Source: Beroe forskalii
Lineage: Eukaryota; Ctenophora; Nuda; Beroida; Beroidae
Length of the DNA stretch: 64,000 nt
Reading direction: 5' to 3'
Assembly (NCBI GenBank): GCA_011033025.1
Contig: WFMF01000021.1
Span: forward strand, 620,001-684,000
In this document: positions 11,303 through 23,811 of the stretch, piece after piece
Position numbering within the stretch: position 1 is the first letter of the stretch
Layout of the letters: the number at the start of each line of letters is the position of its first letter
Program-made: the position numbers and the translations under genes
The notes under the pieces: generated by a model
What the model saw: the letters and a program-made list of their open reading frames with translations, nothing else
Database searches by the model: none
What the model was told of the DNA's origin: nothing

Positions 11303-14300
11303 GGCAAATGTAAAGTATAGCGCAAGGCTTAACTGAGCGCAAATGAGCACAATTGAGCACATATGATTGCTAACGAGCGCTAACGAGCGCAAAATTTTGC
11401 GCTCATTACCGCTCATTACCGCTCGTTAGCGCCCATTAGCGCTCTAGAGCCTCGAAAATAACTGAGCGCAAATGAGCGCAAAATTTTGCGCTCATATATG
11501 CTCGTCATCGCTCATATGTGCTCATTAACGCTCGTTAGCGCCCATTTTGCGTCCACTTTGCGCCCATTTTGCGCTCAGAGCGCTAACGAGCGCAAAATTT
11601 ACAGAATTTGAAAATGAGCGCTAACGAGCGCAAATTTTTGCATTTTGCGCTCAGTTTTACTGAGCGCAAATTATTTTGCGCTCATTTGCGCTCATATGCG
11701 CTCAGAACAACTGAGTGCAAATTTTCAATTTTGCGCTCAGTTGTGCTGAGCGCAAATAATTTCAATTTTGCGCTCAGTTGCGCTCAATTCCGCTCAGCTG
11801 CGCTCAGTTGTAGCTATTTTACAAAAAAATAAAACTTTCTTATACTCATTTGCGCTCAGTTGCGCTTAAGTGCGCTCATTAGCGCTCAATTGCGCTCAAT
11901 TGCGCTCATTAGCGCTCAATTGCGCTCATTTGCGCCCAGTTATTAGAGACTTACGTTCCTGAGCCGGAATAGGTGTCAGGTGCTGGCAGCTGGCTTGCGG
12001 AGCTCACATGCCACATTCACATTCTTTGCTTCCTCGAAACGTCAAAGAACTTATGCAATTGCAAGAGGTTTAGAAAGCAGAGTTAGGCAATCACATAACG
12101 AATTGCGGCTCGCAGTGCCAAGTGCAGTGGTTGCTATGAAATTTTTACAATGTCGATTGATGCATGACACGTGACTATCCAGTGCCGATAACGGCAGTTG
12201 GGTATAGATTCATATTCATATTTATTATTTTTAATGCGCGGCACTAACTTCAAATATCCCAATTTGTCTGAATGTCTGGCGTTGCCTTCCCCTAACCAGG
12301 GGCGTCGCAAAACCAGGGTCCTGGTTAGCAGGTTAGGGCATGAAGGCGTTGCCAGTCCCCTTGTCGGCCGTAGACAGACCCTCGGCATCACGAGAATTCA
12401 GCGTCGGTCGCTGATTCTCATATCACCCTTACCCTAAACCTAACAAATCATGGCCCTAATCATGATCCTAACCCTGGCCTTCCCAAACCAGTAACCAGGG
12501 GCGTCGCTAAGTCGCTTGCCACGCACGCTGTGCGCAAAACCAGAGTCCTGGTTTTGGTTAGGGCAACCCTGGCCTTTAAAGCGTTGGATGGCAGATGCGC
12601 TTAATTAATAACTATATTTTTCCGAGTGACGTGTTTGTCATACTCATAGATGATGAAGGCGCGGGCGCTCTAATTATATTTGTCAGCCGTTGTCTGACCG
12701 AAGGCGAAGGGGTCAGACAACGTCTGACAAAATTTGGACACTAATTTGGAGGAAAAATTTGGAGGGTCGTGTTGTCAACGGACGTTATCGGACAAGGTCG
12801 TTGCCCATCTATTTATTCTGACTGGGTTGCCAACTGGTCAAATGGCGAAAGCGCAAATGTGACCATCGGTCAAACTCAAATAGTCAAATGCGGAACGTTG
12901 CGGGTATAAGATGCGATGCGCTTAATTTTAATTTTATTTTCTGGGTGACACGTGTTACTCATGGAATTAGATAATGAAGGCTTCTGTTTCCCCAAAACCA
13001 GGGCGTCACGCCGCGCACTCTTTGCACAAAAACCAGAGTTGAGTTAAGCAAGCTCCCGTTTATAATTTTATCATAAAATTATAAACGGGAGCTTGCCCTA
13101 ACTCACCCCATACGCGTGAGTTTTCGATATCATGTTCCTGAGCTTCACAGTCGTCCATGGAACACGCCACAATTGAAAATACTCGTTTCCTGTTGCGAGC
13201 TGTTTCAGTACATTACTTCTGACCTACTGGGAGTATTAAGATGATCGTTTCACCATCAGAATCCTTCAACTGTGCTCTATTGAATGGTCACGGCCCAATT
13301 ACACGAATCTCAAAATTGAGCAGTGAAATTGAGCCGTTTTGTCGCCAAATTGGCGTTCTTCCGTAAACTGCGCACATGCTACTAGCACGATTGACTACCT
13401 CACGCGTATGGGGTGCTAACTGAATATGGGCTAGTCTCCATAAAATTTATGGAGACTACTACTAGCCCATATTCAGTTTGGTCTAGTCTCCCATATAAAC
13501 GGGAGCCATCCAGTCAGAAGAAATGGACGGGCAACGTCCGTCGAGGCGCTTGCACTTGCAGTTGCCCTAACCATGACCTTGTCTCTATCTATCAGTATCG
13601 ATGAAAGACCCTTCTGAGCGACGCGCCGCGCACCGCTCAGTCAGCGGCTGCATCAGCGGGTCTGCAGCTGCACGTCTGGTATCACCTAGATGGATTTCAC
13701 CCATCCCTAGCGCGCAACACTCGGAAATTTGGAGGGTCGTGTTGCAGAAAAAAATGGCGCGCGGCAGAGGGTAGGGTAAAATCCTATCACCAGGCAACCA
13801 ATACCATGACCCTGGTTTTGTGCAAAGAATGCGCGGTGCGACGCCCCTGGTTAGAGAAAACGGAAGCCTTCATAATCTATGACGTCACCCAGAAAATATG
13901 ATTAAGCGCATCGCATCTAGATTCTAGCGCTTTGAAGATAAGGGGTCAGGGCTACCCTCCGCCGCACGCACATTTTTTGCAACACGACTCGTAGGAAACT
14001 ACTTCGAACCTGTGGTCTACTTCGAACCTGTGGTCGGCACTGGATTAGTTTTTAGTCACGTGACATGACATTGTTCATGTTGCCTAGCAACCACGGCAGA
14101 GAAGGGTAGTCTGCACTGTGAGCCGCGACTTTTTATCGTGACACTGATTCAGATTGCCTTCAGCCTTGCTCAATAACAATGCTCGGCTTTCATATTTATA
14201 TGCCCATGCTTGCAAACATCTGTGACGTGCAGTTCTCTGTTCGCACGTGAAACAACAAGCAAGACCTATGTTTCGACGGTTCGTGGCTTGTGAGCTGCGC

Positions 14301-15065
14301 CCTTCACGCAATGTGCTAGTACAAGACACCTATGCCGGCTCAGAAACGTAAGCCTCTAATAACTGGGCGCAAATGAGCGCTTCCGAGCGCAAATGAGCGC
14401 TTCCGAGCGCAAATGAGCGGTTTCGAACGCAAATGAGCGCTTCCGAGCGCAAATGAGCGCTTTCGAGCGCCAATGAGCGCTTCCGAGCGCAAATGAGCAC
14501 TTACGAGCACATACGAGCGCAAATGAGCTCAATGGGCGCAAAATTTTTGTGCTCGTTAGCGCTCATTTGCGCTCAGAAAGGCTGAGCGCAAAATGGGCGC
14601 AAAATTGCTGAGGTGTGGTGAAACTGAGCGCAATTGAGCGCATCTGGGCGCAAATCGGCAATAAGCGCAACTGAGCGCTAACGGGCGCTTATGGGCGCTA
14701 ATGAGCGCAAAATTGCGCTCAGTATGGCTAAGCGCAAATGAGCGCATCTGAGCGCAAAAAAGACATTTTTCCAGGGATCATTTTGCGCTCGTTAGCGCTC
14801 TGAGCGCAAAATGGGTGCAAAGTGGGCGCAAAATGGACGCTAACGAGCGTTAATGAGCACATATGAGCGATGACGAGCACGTATGAGCGCAAAATTTTGC
14901 GCTCATTTGCGCTCAGTCATTTTCGAGGCTCCGGAGCGCAAATGAGCGCTAACGAGCGCTAACGAGCGCAAAATTTCCCTAATTTGAGCGCTAACGAGCG
15001 CTAAAGAGCGCAAATGAGCGCAAATTTGCGCTCAGTTAAGCCTTGCGCAGAACTTTACATTTGCC
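11303..15065. mobile_element. Foldback element, arms of GAGCGCAAAT tandem repeats, 8-bp TSD
   Basis: The ends are GGCAAATGTAAAG and its complement CTTTACATTTGCC, and each is flanked by the same 8 bp, GTTCATGC (11295-11302 and 15066-15073). Just inside both ends is GCGCAAGGCTTAACTGAGCG or its complement. Then come dense arrays of GAGCGCAAAT / GAGCGCTAAC and their complements: left arm about 11335-11940, right arm about 14365-15040. The 2.4 kb middle holds AACCAGGGGCGTCGC modules, an inverted pair (about 12907-13000 against 13850-13925) and two long palindromes near 13050 and 13440. I found no transposase. The design resembles Foldback/Galileo elements, whose long inverted ends also carry short tandem repeats. 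Confidence 0.85.
13040..13482. repeat. Two strong palindromes inside the foldback element
   Basis: Around 13045-13095 an AAGCTCCCGTTTATAATTTT stem pairs with its exact complement across TATCAT. Around 13415-13475 CTGAATATGGGCTAGTCTCC pairs with GGAGACTACTACTAGCCCAT. Both should form stable hairpins. Confidence 0.8.
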
Positions 15066-15172
15066 GTTCATGCTTATAAAGTTAGCTGAAAATATCTAAA
15101 GGTTCGATTTAAACACCAAAACCTTTTGTTTGGAAAATTTTGTATACGATGTCAATTAATATTAAAGCTTAC

Positions 15173-15288
15173 CAGTGGGGTTCAACTCCATGGCTCCTTG
15201 CTGGATATCTTCTGGGTTCTGACATGTCGGCGTTCTTTGATGTCGATAGCTTTCTCCCGTTCTCGGACAGACATAGCAATAGCTAAAA
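15173..15288 (-). CDS. Possible Cys-rich exon, unrecognised
   Basis: On the minus strand an open block lies between an acceptor-like CTCGCTCAG and a good donor (CCCACTG|GTAAGC). It reads SYCYVCPRTGESYRHQRT...PEDIQQGAMELNPTG. Two cysteines before the RTGESY segment and one after could belong to a small extracellular domain, but I recognise no family. It sits just outside the foldback element at 11303-15065, so that element could lie in an intron of the same gene. Confidence 0.25.
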
Positions 15289-15326
15289 CTGAGCGAGATT
15301 TCATGTTAGACTTCGGTAAATAATGA

Positions 15327-15714
15327 GGGGAGTGCCACTGCCCCAATTGTGATCCCGTCCCAATTTACTTCTGGGACTGGTTCATGGGACAATTGGGGCA
15401 ACTTGGACATTTCGGACAATTGGGACAAAAATAAAGTCGAAAAAATCAGTCAATTATCATTTTTCACATTGATCCAAGTTATATTCATACTACTATACTA
15501 AAGTACATTTGATTGTGTTTGTTTGCAGTGCCGCTATGTAACAGGCTGTTAGACAAAAAACACTCGGTTAACTGCTGCTCAGAAACACAATAATTTTAGC
15601 CCCAGTTGTCTCTGTCACTTTTGTCCCAATTTTCCCAAATGTTCCATTTTCCCCTGTCCCAATTCACTTTTAGAGTCCCATTCTTCTCTGTCTCATTTGT
15701 CCCAATTGTCCGGT
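15327..15714. mobile_element. Truncated copy of the GGGACAAATGGGACA foldback family
   Basis: It begins GGGGAGTGCCACTGCCCCAA and follows, in the same order, the sequence seen from the right end inward of the complete copy at 20255-20820: the GTCCCAATTTACTT segment, the GGGACTGGTT segment, AAAAATCAGTC, TATTCATACTACTATACTA and GTTTGTTTGCAGTG. It stops after TCATTTGTCCCAATTGTCC without the far arm. Non-coding. Confidence 0.75.
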
Positions 15715-16099
15715 AGGCGGACTTTATAGCTAACGGACTTTATAGCTAAACCAGTCCGCAGTTCGTACTATTTAGCTAAATCTTCCTAGCTGTCCCTCCT
15801 CCCCTATCAGTTTAGGTGTTAGCTATATTATAGTCCTCGATTCGGACTATTTAGCTAAATCTGTATCATAGCTGTTCCTCCCTCCCCATTCAATTCATGA
15901 GTTAAACGGGGTTCGCACACTGCGGTACATTCTGTACACCCTACGGCACAGGACTCTTGGCCAAACTTTATAGTTTTGAGGCGACACTCCAGCACTCTTT
16001 GGTTTTAGGGTGGACTATGCGGCACGGTTGCAGTAAAGAGACAATTTACTTCTCATCAGAGATCGGAACCCACGGTTGCTAAAATTATATGAGTAGGTA

Positions 16100-18120
16100 T
16101 ATAATGGATAGTATGAAAACGATATTTATCACAATATCACAAAGCAATGGCTCGACAGAAGAAGTGCAAAAGAGGGCCATGCATATCTACAAGTACAAGG
16201 CATCAAGAAAGAATAGAGTACCTACAGCAATAAAATTATCCGATCAAAGAAAGAGTTGTGTCAATCCCAGACCCGTTATAACAATTAGGTTATATGATAA
16301 AATATCTCGATTGATGGTATAGGAGAGAAAAAACTGATATGTTAGCAAGCTGCATAAAAACACTAATTCATCACAATATAACAGAGCAATTTAATGTTAA
16401 AACATAATTTGGGTCGTGCAAGCAAAATATCACAAATGCCTATAAAAAAATATAGGCTAAAACAGAATAAAACAGTTGAATGAAATTCATGAGGGTTGAA
16501 TTAATCCCAGCTACTCACACATGGCAGATAAAATTACCTCTCGAAGAGCAAACTGATATTGATAGCATGAAAACAAGTTATTCATCACAATACAATTACA
16601 AAGCAATTAAATGTTTAAAAGTTTAAACATAGCTCGACAGAGCCCAGAGGAAGTGTTATAATTTGGGTTATGCATAGGCATCAAGAAATAATGAAACTGG
16701 AAGAAAGGGTTGAATTAATCTTAGTTGCCCAAAAGGCATATTACAAAGCAATTAAATGTTTAAAAGTTTAAACATAGCTCGACAGAGCCCAGAGGAAGTG
16801 TTATAATTTGGGTTATGCATAGGCATCAAGAAATAATGAAACTGGAAGAAAGGGTTGAATTAATCTTAGTTGCCCAAAAGGCATATAAAATGATATCTCG
16901 ATTGATGGTTGGTGAAGAAAGAGTAAACTGATATTGAGCTTGAATGGCTAGGATTTTTCCCTCACAGATATTTGTCCAACAATGTCTAAGCGTGGAATAA
17001 ATGTTTTAATTTATTTATTTATTTATTATATGGATAGCATGAATGCACATTATTTATCATATAACAATATCACAAAGCAATGGCTCGACAGAGGAAGTGA
17101 AATAGAGTAATAATCAATTGAGTTATGCCTACAAGGCATCAAGAAATAACAAACAGTTGAGTTTATCCCAGCTACTCACAATCACATTAAGGCATGATAA
17201 AGTGATATCTCAATTGATGGTGGGAGAGGGCAAACTAATATGCATATTAGCAAGCAGCAAGAAAACATGTTACTTATCACAATATAACTTAGTAACTATT
17301 TAACAGAGCAATTTATTGTTTAAACATTTGGGTTGGTGCATGTAAGATATCACAAATAATAACAGGATAAAACAGTTGAATGAAAGTCATGAGGGTTGAA
17401 TTAATCAAAGCTACTCATAACTCACACATGGCAGATAAAATTAAATCTCAAATGATGGTAGGTAAGAAAAGAGCAAACTGATATTGATAGCATGAAACAC
17501 ATTAATGCAATTTAATGTTTAAAAGTTTGAACATGGCTCGACAGAGGAAGTGTAATAATTTGGGTAGTACCTACATAGAAGGCATCAAGAAATGTTACAC
17601 ATATCACAGCAATAAAACTGCCAGATGGCAATGAAAGTAAGGGTTGACTTCATGCCAGTTAGCTGATCATAAAACGATGATATCTCGATTGATGACAGTT
17701 ATTAAATTAATAAGGAAAGAGCAAGCTGATATTGATAGCATGAAAACATGAACTATTTATCACAAAGTCACAATAGGAATATCACAAAGCAATTTAATGC
17801 TTTAACTTTAAGTTGAATATTAAAGCACTGTAAATATGGCTCGACAAGGAAGTATTATAATTTGGGTTAGGCATCAACATACATACAAGATATATCACAA
17901 TTATGTAATAATTGCAGGATAGAACTGTCGAATGAAAGTAAGAGTTGAATTAATCCCAGCTACTCGACCACCCATAAATGACATGATAAAATGATATCTC
18001 GATTGATGACAGGTAAGGAAGTAAGGAAAGAGCAAACTGATATCGATATGATGAAAACATGTTTTTCACAAAGCAATTTAATGTTTAGCTTTTAAATATG
18101 GCTCGACAGCAGACAGAGGG
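16100..18120 (+). repeat. Irregular tandem array (GATAGCATGAAAAC / GGCTCGACAGAGGAAGTG)
   Basis: Anchor words GATAGCATGAAAAC, TATTTATCACAATATCACAA, GGCTCGACAGAGGAAGTG, GGCATCAAGAAATAA and TTGAATTAATCCCAGCTACTC recur in that order about six times, at spacings of roughly 250-480 bp. Copies are diverged and gapped. One segment is duplicated exactly: 16597-16740 equals 16741-16884, a 144-bp unit. No coding frame is kept across the units. Confidence 0.85.
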
Positions 18121-19341
18121 ACTGGGAGCATTACACTGCACAATACGTCAATACACAGCACAATACACTGCACAATACATAACATTAGTTTACACTCAAG
18201 CTTATCCAGTGCCGAAGAATTGGCGGTTTCGCAGGGTTTTTTACTGAATCGGACTCGCTGTGCGCGGCGTTTCGGACATTTGGCACCAGTCTAGACTGGT
18301 GCCAAATGTCCTAACTGTTCGCCAGAAATAGAGCCCTGGTTTGGAGCAAGGCGCGGCGCGCGCGTAAAACTAGGGATCTGGTTAGAGCAAAATCCCTGTA
18401 TGGCTCGCGTAGGGAAGCGCGTGGCGCGTACACACAACTACGCGTACGCGAGCCAAACAGTGATAGCTATAGAATGAATAAGTGTGGTGAGGCCGAGGAT
18501 TTGGACCCAATTGTGTTGTTGTATGACAAAATTTTAAACTAAACTAACTAACTAAGCCATTAAAAAAGTTAGTCAAATGAACATGGTCAAATAATACCAA
18601 ATGGTAGAATAAATAGAAAAAAATGCAATTCAATTTATCAAGTATAAATATTGATACCCTTCTTCTTGGCTACAAAAGGATTATTTCTTAAGAATTCATC
18701 GAACTGTAGTTTGTTTCTTAAATAGTTATCACCTTCAATTTTTTCAAGCACAACAGATGATATTTACCAAAAATTACTTGGATAGTGCATTTTTCTTATA
18801 ATGAACAAATTTACTGACAAATCCATTTGATACCAAAATTTGCATGGATGCAGTTTATGAATAACTTTTCCAAATTTGAAGTATTTTCATCCAAAGATAA
18901 TGCAGAATTTATTCAGAAATAGCAAAATATACCCTGAAACTGACACATTTGGTATTAATTATTATGCAATGATATAGCTTGCCATAACAAAGTTTTATGG
19001 CTGTGGAAATGAAAAATTAAAATGAAAAGCTAGACTCTATTGAGTTTAGATCAAGATTTTAAAATAAAGCCCAAAAGAAACACTTGAATTGGATTTGTTG
19101 TTGTCCTAGCACTTAGATAATGAATAGTTTTCCTGAAAGAAATCATCTGAGCTTTGGCATCACGACAACCCCTTTTACCACCATTATGACAGGGGGCCTA
19201 TGACTTCAAATCCATTATAACAACTTCAAATCCATTATAACAACTTCAAATCCATTATTACAACTTATGTTTATCACTCATTGCTGTTATGGTTAATTGA
19301 TTGATTTGATACTTTTCTATTTCATACTAGGTTCATAGATA
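18120..19341. other. Gene-free stretch with hairpins
   Basis: It contains a perfect 38-bp palindrome at 18275-18312, whose stem GGACATTTGGCACCAGT pairs across CTAG. A second stem lies at about 18391-18460: TGGCTCGCGTAGGG...CGCGTACGCGAGCCA. A 21-bp unit (ACTTCAAATCCATTATAAC) is repeated three times at 19203-19262. Otherwise it is AT-rich with no gene that I can support. Confidence 0.6.
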
Positions 19342-21467
19342 ATGACAACTACCAGACGATCAGTGAGACTACAGGAAAAAGGTAGTGCTATACAGGATAA
19401 AATCCAGGTTCAGGAAATCACCAGCTCAACCCCTAATAAGCATTTGATTAGTATGTACCTTAATCTAGGAGCTCTTGACTATCTTGTTTATCTTACCTAC
19501 TGAATGTTACATCTTGTTGATGCTACCTTGCTAATCCTACCTGGGGTTTTAGATAGATATTTATTTCAAAATTTATGACTACTGATAGCAATTATTGATG
19601 CATTTTTTTAAATATTTTTACAGTAATGGGAACAGTTTTCGGCTAATGTTTATTTAAATCAGATTTGTTAGCCCATTTTCATCTCATTTATCCCTACAAT
19701 TAGAGGGGCATGTGTTACTAGTTTTAGTTTTAAAGTATGGTTTTATTAATTTATTTAAAACTAGACACATTGATTATATTTAGAAGCAATTAATTAATTA
19801 TTAATTAATTATTGATGGATAGTTCTATAGCACTCATCAATTATGTACACTAGATTGAACAAGACATCAAACAGTGAATCTGATTCTCCAGAAGAAAAGC
19901 AACTTGGCTCTGATGGTGAAACATGAAAATGAATCTGATTATTTTAAAGCAAAAAAATGACCATGTTTAGAATCAACATTTGGTGTAAGTCAAATTCGAT
20001 ATGATAATTGATCATTAAGGTGTTATCCCTGAATAAAAGAGAATGATTTTCAGATAATAAATAAATCTATAGTTGGTATAACTTTCACCACCATTTATAT
20101 AATTCCCATAGGAGTATCAGAAAGCAGAATAAGAAAAGGCGGATGCTGCCATCAAATATACTATCTACAGTGTCTCAGCTGAATAAACTGGATCCAGAAG
20201 GTAAAGCCTAGAACATTAGGTATAGCTTCCCTCTAATCACCTTTTACTTTACAGGGGGGTGTCACTGTACCAATTGTCCCAAACTCAAGAAAAAGTGGAT
20301 TGGGACAGGGACAAATGGGACATTTGGGACAAATGGGACAGTAAAAATAGAACAAATGGGAATCAAAAAAGTGAAAGTGGACTGGGACAATTGGGACATT
20401 TGGGACAAATGGTACAGAGAAAATGGAACAAATGGGACTCAAAAAAGTGAATGCAGACTGGGACAAATGGGACATTTGGGACAAATGGGACATTTGGGAC
20501 AATTGGGACAAAAGTGACAGAGACAACTGGAGCTCAAATAGTTGTGTTTTTGGCTAGGGACGTGGGAACACTTAACCACTGCAAACAAACACAACCAAAA
20601 TATGTACTAGTATAGTAGTATGAATATAACTTTCATGTCAATGATAGAAAAACTTGTGTCAATGTAAAAATGAAAAACGACTGATTTTTTAAACTTTTTG
20701 TTTGTCCCAATTGTCCCAAATGTCCCAGTTGTCCCAATTGTCCCAAAAACCAGTCTCAAACTCAAAAAAAGTAAATTGGGACAGGGACAATTGGGAAAAT
20801 TGGGACAGTGACACTCCCCCCTTTACAATAGGTGTTCAGGAAGGGTTAGCTTAGATTGTTAATACTTTAATATGGGAATTGTATGTACTGTTAAATCTTA
20901 AGCATCTGCTGGCAATGCACATGACTGAATTTGGTTATTTGTCAACACCAAAAACAGTGAGTGTCCTACTGTCCTACATGTCCCACAGCACACCAGCACA
21001 CCAGCACAACCTGCTGAGCACCCACCCACGCACAGAGTACTGCAACTGGCTGAGGCTAATACATAGCCTAGAGCTTCATAATAAGGACAACCATGGCTAT
21101 TGACCACGATAATAATTAGATTTATTAAACAGACTACCTATTTTTTGACTCACCTATTCATGAGAAGCATCATAGAGTATTTGGTTGGTTTATGATTGTA
21201 TGGATTTGAAATAAAATATTCGCAGATTCAAATGATCATTCTATACAAGATGATGGAACATGTAGTGATCCTGAGAATGATGAGGTAGATGAAGAAGATC
21301 AAATTCAACTGCCAAGGATAAAGGCAGTTTCTCTCAAATCACTTAACAATAATTGTGATGCTGATGAAGAGAGACTGAGCACTAAAACTACTGGTGAAAT
21401 TAAGAAAACCAAATTGAAAAAAGTTAAGATTGGACCAGCTGCACAGTTTTTAGTGAAGCACAGCTGA
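19342..21467 (+). CDS. NOL7: NOL7/UTP16-like nucleolar protein (partly resolved)
   Basis: Three exons are supported. The first, 19342-19450, starts MTTTRRSVRLQEKG and has donor GTATGT. A second, 20112-20200, reads SIRKQNKKRRMLPSNILSTV..QLNKLDPE and lies between CCCATAG and GTAAAG. The last, 21226-21467, has its acceptor at TTCGCAG and ends KKVKIGPAAQFLVKHS before a TGA. The Lys-rich KKRRMLPSNIL stretch and the C-terminal AAQFL segment resemble human NOL7, a nucleolar pre-rRNA processing factor, as I remember it. The last two exons join in phase. The first does not join the second, so at least one exon near 19850-19920 is unresolved. The protein seems shorter than NOL7. A foldback element occupies the last intron. 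The family call is tentative. Confidence 0.4.
20255..20820. mobile_element. Foldback element, arms of GGGACAAATGGGACA, about 8-bp TSD
   Basis: The left end GGGGGTGTCACTGTACCAAT and right end ATTGGGACAGTGACACTCCC are near-complements. The flanks are CTTTACAG (20247-20254) and CTTTACAA (20821-20828), an 8-bp target duplication with one difference. The left arm is an array of GGGACAAATGGGACATTTGG. The right arm carries the complementary TGTCCCAATTGTCCCAAAT array. The middle (about 20540-20690) is AT-rich and non-coding. It sits between two exons of the NOL7-like gene and is tolerated there as intron. A truncated relative lies at 15327-15714. Confidence 0.85.
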
Positions 21468-22739
21468 TATCATGGCGTTTCCTAAATGCTATTTGATAAC
21501 TTATTGTAATTGCTTCACATTATCTATTATTTTTTAATCATATTATGATCTTGTGATACTCATGAGAACATGAGATCTAGATATCTATTATTCCCAGTTT
21601 AAAGTTAGGCAATTGACCCGTTTAATTGACTGAATTCATTCCAATTAACCATCAATTATTACTTTTTCACAGAACGTCATTATAATAGGTTCATTCTATT
21701 TGTAAATGAATGTTACCAACTAAATAAAAAACTTTTTTGAACTGGAATGATTATTTTGTTTAAAAAAAATTTATAAAAACCAAAAATGAAACTTTTATCG
21801 CAGATGGCAGGGACTCCATAACTGTAGGGTAACCTGCGATAATTCACAGTTTAGTCTCTTCCGCCTCTTATGTCAATCCTTGAATTAGAAAATCGATGTA
21901 CTGTACAGTATTTTGTTATGTTTGCAGTATACCCGTACACCTCTATAGATAAGACATTGATTTATAAGATGACTCTCTCTCAGTTAACCCTGATAATGGA
22001 CCCGGAACTGATAACTGGTGCAATTATGTGACCCAATGAATCATTGCTGACACTATCCCATACCGCTTGTTGGACTCATATCCCGGATGTCATCAGAGCG
22101 GGTTCATTATAAGAGAGGGTCATGCAGACACGCGCCACGGCTCTACTTTTGAAATCTTGTCGCTGCCAACGCTGTCCTCAACGCAGACCCTCCCCCTCCA
22201 CATGGCCACCCTGATCCCCCAGCCAACCGTCCCTCCTCCCCAGCCAACCGTCCCTCCTCCCAACCTCCTCCTCTACAGACACTTCCATAATCATCCAAGG
22301 AAGAACCTTCACTTTCAAATCCCTCCTCTTGAGCTCAAGGCTACTCTAGAGATAGCAAGCCCTCAAAAGGTGGAAGACAAGCTTGGAGGTGTATCAAGTG
22401 GAGCTGCAAGTGTACTGGACGATTCTATCACCATCAATCTTTCACTCCTTTGCCAAACCTTACTGCCACCCTGCTGATGCTGCTGACTCCAATGCTGCTG
22501 AGGTCCGCTTCTAGATCAAGTGGATGGCTTCCACCACCATTCTTGCTTCCAACTGCCTGATCCTGGCTCCAGAGTCCCCTGACCTAGAGTCCCCCGACCT
22601 AGAGTCATATACCACCAAGCATCATCGTCCAGTTTTTCAAATGCTTTCAATTTCAAATTTTCAATCTATAAAAATTTGTAATTATATTAACTTCTTTCAT
22701 CGTTCGGCTTTATGACGTTCACAGAAAAAGGACTATTTT
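21468..22739. other. Intergenic stretch with an unassigned proline-rich frame
   Basis: AT-rich sequence follows the NOL7-like gene. A 60-bp fragment at 21905-21960 resembles parts of the 3673-7290 arm and its Penelope-like insert (GTATACCCGTACACCTCTAT). A 136-codon frame at 22067-22477 includes two tandem copies of a 20-bp unit encoding QPTVPPP. I recognise no domain, and the frame may be the relic of a mobile element. I do not call it a gene. Confidence 0.4.
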
Positions 22740-23400
22740 GTAGTTACCCATAGGGCTGAAAATGGTTTTTTGTCCATCACTGAGAACAAAAGGGTGTAGG
22801 ACTTTTGAAACCATGTTCTACCCCCATAATGTGATGATTAGCTGCAAAGGCTAGAGTCCCTCGTTCAGTTCTCTGTAGCGACCTTCAGATTTTATTTATT
22901 AAATAGGGGCAATTTTGGGGTTATGCGTAGGGCTAAAAAGGGGTTTTTCGTCCATAAATCTGAAACGAAAGGGGTTAGGACTTTGAAACCATGTTTTACC
23001 CCCCATAATGTGATGATTCTGCATAGGCTAGAGTCCTCGTTCAGTTCTCTACAACCTTCAGATTTTATGTATTAAATATGGGCAATTTTGGGGCTATGCA
23101 TAGGACTAAAAAGGGGTTTTTCGTCCATAACTCTGAAACGAAAGGGGTTAGGACTTTGAAACCATGTTCTACCCCCCATAATGTGATGATTCTGCATAGA
23201 TTAGTGTCCTCGTTGAGTTCTCTAGGTCCTTCAGATTCTATTTATTAAAAAGGGGCAATTTTGGGGTTACGCGTAGGGCTAAAAGAGGTTTTCGTCCATA
23301 ACTCCAAAACTAAGGGTTTACGACTTTGAAACTATGCTCCGCCGCCTATGATGTGCTCATCCTGCATAGTTTGGTATAACGAAGTGGCCTGTATCTCAAT
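22740..23400 (+). repeat. Tandem repeat, about 175-bp unit, four copies
   Basis: AAAAAGGGGTTTTTCGTCCATAA, GAAACGAAAGGGGTTAGGAC, CCCCCATAATGTGATGATTC and TTTATTAAATA..GGGCAAT recur in order, with unit starts near 22752, 22931, 23103 and 23276. The outer copies are the most diverged. No frame is conserved. Confidence 0.85.
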
Positions 23401-23811
23401 CAGAAGCTGAGATATTGGCAGTCGAAGTTTTTGCCCCAATTCGGGAGAAAGGGGTCCAAAAAGGGGTTTCCCCAACTCGGAATCCGGTGATCTTTTTTTG
23501 GTGAATCTGGGGACTATGAACTACCGAAAAACGTTCTCAGACCTACTTAACTATTTAGTTCACAGGGGGTTACAGTCGTACCCTTACTAGAGAACAAGGA
23601 ACAGCGTATACTTCAAAATTGCATTGCATTTTGCTCATTGTACGTACGAATGCGCCGCGCGCGGCGTAAAATAATCAACATTAGTGCCGAACCATAGTCA
23701 ATTTATATGAATTTTCTGTCCCGCGCCTTACGAAAATGTAGTTCGCGGGCAATCAAATTTGTGACAGAGTGGCAAAATTTGATATTGATTTTATTGTCAG
23801 ACGAAACTTCT

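Noticed and set aside
11335-11940. Regularly spaced GAGCGC units resembling a CRISPR-like array
   Set aside because: Units are adjacent, variable and without unique spacers, occur as an inverted pair, and the genome is eukaryotic.
22067-22477. 136-codon proline-rich frame as a gene
   Set aside because: No domain, partly made of a 20-bp tandem repeat, and no splice or start context that supports it.
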